Origin: Paenibacillus sp. CF384
Lineage (GTDB): Bacteria > Bacillota > Bacilli > Paenibacillales > Paenibacillaceae
DNA length: 64,000 nt
Reading direction: 5' to 3'
NCBI RefSeq assembly: GCF_900106745.1
Contig: NZ_FNNV01000017.1
Location: forward strand, 1 to 64,000
Part shown: one piece after another, positions 62,877 through 64,000 of the stretch
Layout: every line of letters begins with the position of its first letter
Numbering within the stretch: the first letter of the stretch is position 1
The notes under the pieces: generated by a model
Told to the model about the DNA's origin: nothing
What the model saw: only the letters and a program-made list of their open reading frames with translations
Database searches by the model: none
Program-made: the position numbers and the translations under genes

Positions 62877-63440
62877 ATAAGCGGCATATCCTCTTATCGC
62901 ACTCTAAACTAACTTATTCTTGGGCTTTAAGAGGCATATCCTCTTAACGCCTGAGTTATCGCCGCTATGAGCTCCTTCGACTCGAAAATCAGGAGCGATA
63001 AGCGGCATATCCGCTTATTGCACTCTAAACTAACTAATTACTGGGCTTTAAGCGGCATATCCTCTTAACTCCTGAGCTATCGCCGCTATGGGCAGCCTCG
63101 ACTCGAAATTCAGGATCGATAAGCGGTATATCCTCTTATTGCACTCTAAACTAACTAATTACTAGGCGTTAAGCGGCATATCCTCTTAACTCCTGAGCTA
63201 TCGCCGCTATGAGCTCCTTCGACTCGAAATTCAGGATCGATAAGCGGTATATCCTCTTATCGCACTCTAAACTAACTAATTCTTGGGAGTTAAGCGGCAT
63301 ATCCGCTTAACTCCTGAGCTATCGTCGCCACGAGCTCCTTCGACTCGAAATCAGGATCGATAAGCGGTATATCCTCTTATCGCACTCTAAACTAACTAAT
63401 TCTTAGGCGTTAAGCGGCATATCTGCTTATTATGCTTTAA
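62877..63440. repeat. AAGCGG palindrome array, 121-base period (locus 5)
   Basis: Five units. GCGG starts at 62881, 63002, 63123, 63244 and 63364: steps 121, 121, 121 and 120. Inside a unit the second palindrome (TTAAGAGG or TTAAGCGG, CATAT, then CCTCTTAA) lies 50 bases further on. Some palindromes are perfect with C-G, some perfect with A-T at the same position, others mixed. The linker contains CTCTAAACTAACTAATT. No gene present. Confidence 0.9.
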
Positions 63441-63519
63441 TCTCGCTCAGAGCAGAGTGTGTCGTTTCTAGATTCCCTGCCCCTGCGAGGCAAAGTGAGA
63501 TTAGTTTTCGCGGAGGCAG

Positions 63520-64000
63520 GGTTGGGTTAGTTTGAGTGCTGAGAGTATGTTTTTCCTACTCTCAGCTACTTTTTGGCGCGGTTTCGACGCTGTGAGTCGC
63601 ATTTAGCGACTCTCAGCCTTCGGCGGAGGCATGGATTGGTTAGTTTGGGTGCTGAGAGTAAGTTTATCCGACTCTCAGCTATTTTTTGGTGCGTTTTCGC
63701 CGCTGAGAGTCGCGTTTTACGACTCTCGGCCTTCGGCGGAGGCAGGGTTGGGTTAGTTTGGGTGCTGAGAGTAAGTTTATCCGACTCTCAGCTATTTTTT
63801 GATGCGTATTCGCCGCTGAGAGTCGCGTTTTACGACTCTCAGCCTTCGGCGGAGGCAGGGTTGGGTTAGTTTGGGTGCTGAGAGTATGTTATTCCGACTC
63901 TCAGCTATTTTTTGGTACGGTTTCGCCGCTGAGAGTCGCGTTTTGCGACTCTCAGCCCTCGGCGGAGGCATGGTTTGGTTTGTTTGGGTGCTGAGAGTAT
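63520..64000. repeat. GAGAGT palindrome array, exact 113-base period (locus 5), cut by window edge
   Basis: More than four units; the marker TTAG (TTTG in the last) begins at 63527, 63640, 63753, 63866 and 63979, exactly 113 apart. Palindromes start at 63538, 63589 and 63651 (51 and 62). Arms are GCTGAGAGT and ACTCTCAGC; the two palindromes of a unit differ in their cores. It runs off the right edge. The plus-strand frame at 63573-63869 is a periodic artefact. Confidence 0.9.

Noticed and set aside
62672..62887. Minus-strand frame of 71 codons upstream of PhyH
   Set aside because: No ribosome site, no recognisable motif, and it begins within the repeat array.

Overview
The window looks like a chromosomal segment of an endospore-forming Firmicute of the Paenibacillus type. 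That assignment is inferred from two SspH-type spore proteins, a Ku plus split LigD repair operon, proteins with the copper-amine-oxidase-like stalk domain, a YesM/YesN sensor-regulator pair inside a sugar locus, Bacillus-order thiL-tsaE-tsaB-rimI-tsaD, T-box leaders and a moderately high GC content. I recognise no tRNA, rRNA, phage, transposase or cas gene.

Layout. 0-4 kb: methyltransferase, HIT hydrolase and leuA on the minus strand; leuA sits behind a consensus promoter and two consecutive leucine T-box riboswitches. 4.1-4.7 kb: palindrome arrays. 4.8-10.1 kb: small membrane protein, the t6A/ThiL cluster, a YitT protein. 10.3-13.8 kb: spore genes divergent from ku-ligD(ligase)-ligD(polymerase). 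13.9-15.1 kb: two large palindrome arrays. 15.2-33.1 kb: mostly housekeeping and accessory genes (aldo/keto reductase with HxlR regulator, HD-GYP protein, ECF-like sigma factor, glycerate kinase, PAP2, SDR, PP2C, GH51 arabinofuranosidase, MOSC, a three-gene ABC-2 exporter). 33.2-33.4 kb: a four-copy repeat element. 33.5-37.3 kb: potABCD polyamine uptake operon. 37.4-41.7 kb: DinB, EamA, aminoglycoside adenylyltransferase-like protein, half-size ChrA, GH25 lysozyme. 41.7-42.2 kb: another repeat block. 42.4-44.7 kb: oxidoreductase, LysR regulator, second SspH. 44.7-61.5 kb: a large minus-strand carbohydrate locus: ArsR-type regulator, then GH43, two GH2, GH32, a degenerate-GH32/six-hairpin fusion, histidine kinase, response regulator, lipoprotein binding protein and two permeases. 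61.8-62.6 kb: PhyH dioxygenase. 62.9-64.0 kb: two more palindrome arrays, the last cut by the window edge.

How the carbohydrate locus probably works (inference): the kinase senses an extracellular sugar signal, the AraC-type regulator activates the binding-protein transporter, an oligosaccharide is imported, and enzymes lacking signal peptides (GH43, GH2, GH2, GH32, fusion protein) dismantle it inside the cell. A consensus promoter precedes GH43, and a near-identical 15-base sequence occurs at this promoter and just upstream of the ArsR-type gene. Because these permeases come without their own ATPase, a shared MsiK/MsmX-type ATPase encoded elsewhere is expected.

The most unusual signal is non-coding. 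Nine intergenic repeat blocks at five loci belong to four sequence families (arms GAGAGT, AAGCGG, GTTGC, and the non-palindromic TAACG), yet they share strict geometry. Paired sites lie 50-51 bases apart; palindrome pairs recur every 113 (GAGAGT and GTTGC) or 121-122 (AAGCGG) bases; and the two TAACG elements have the same plus-plus-minus-minus layout and the same 183-base span. In four of the five loci a GAGAGT array sits next to a member of another family. This looks like one amplification or binding system acting on interchangeable palindromes, and I do not recognise it as a described element.
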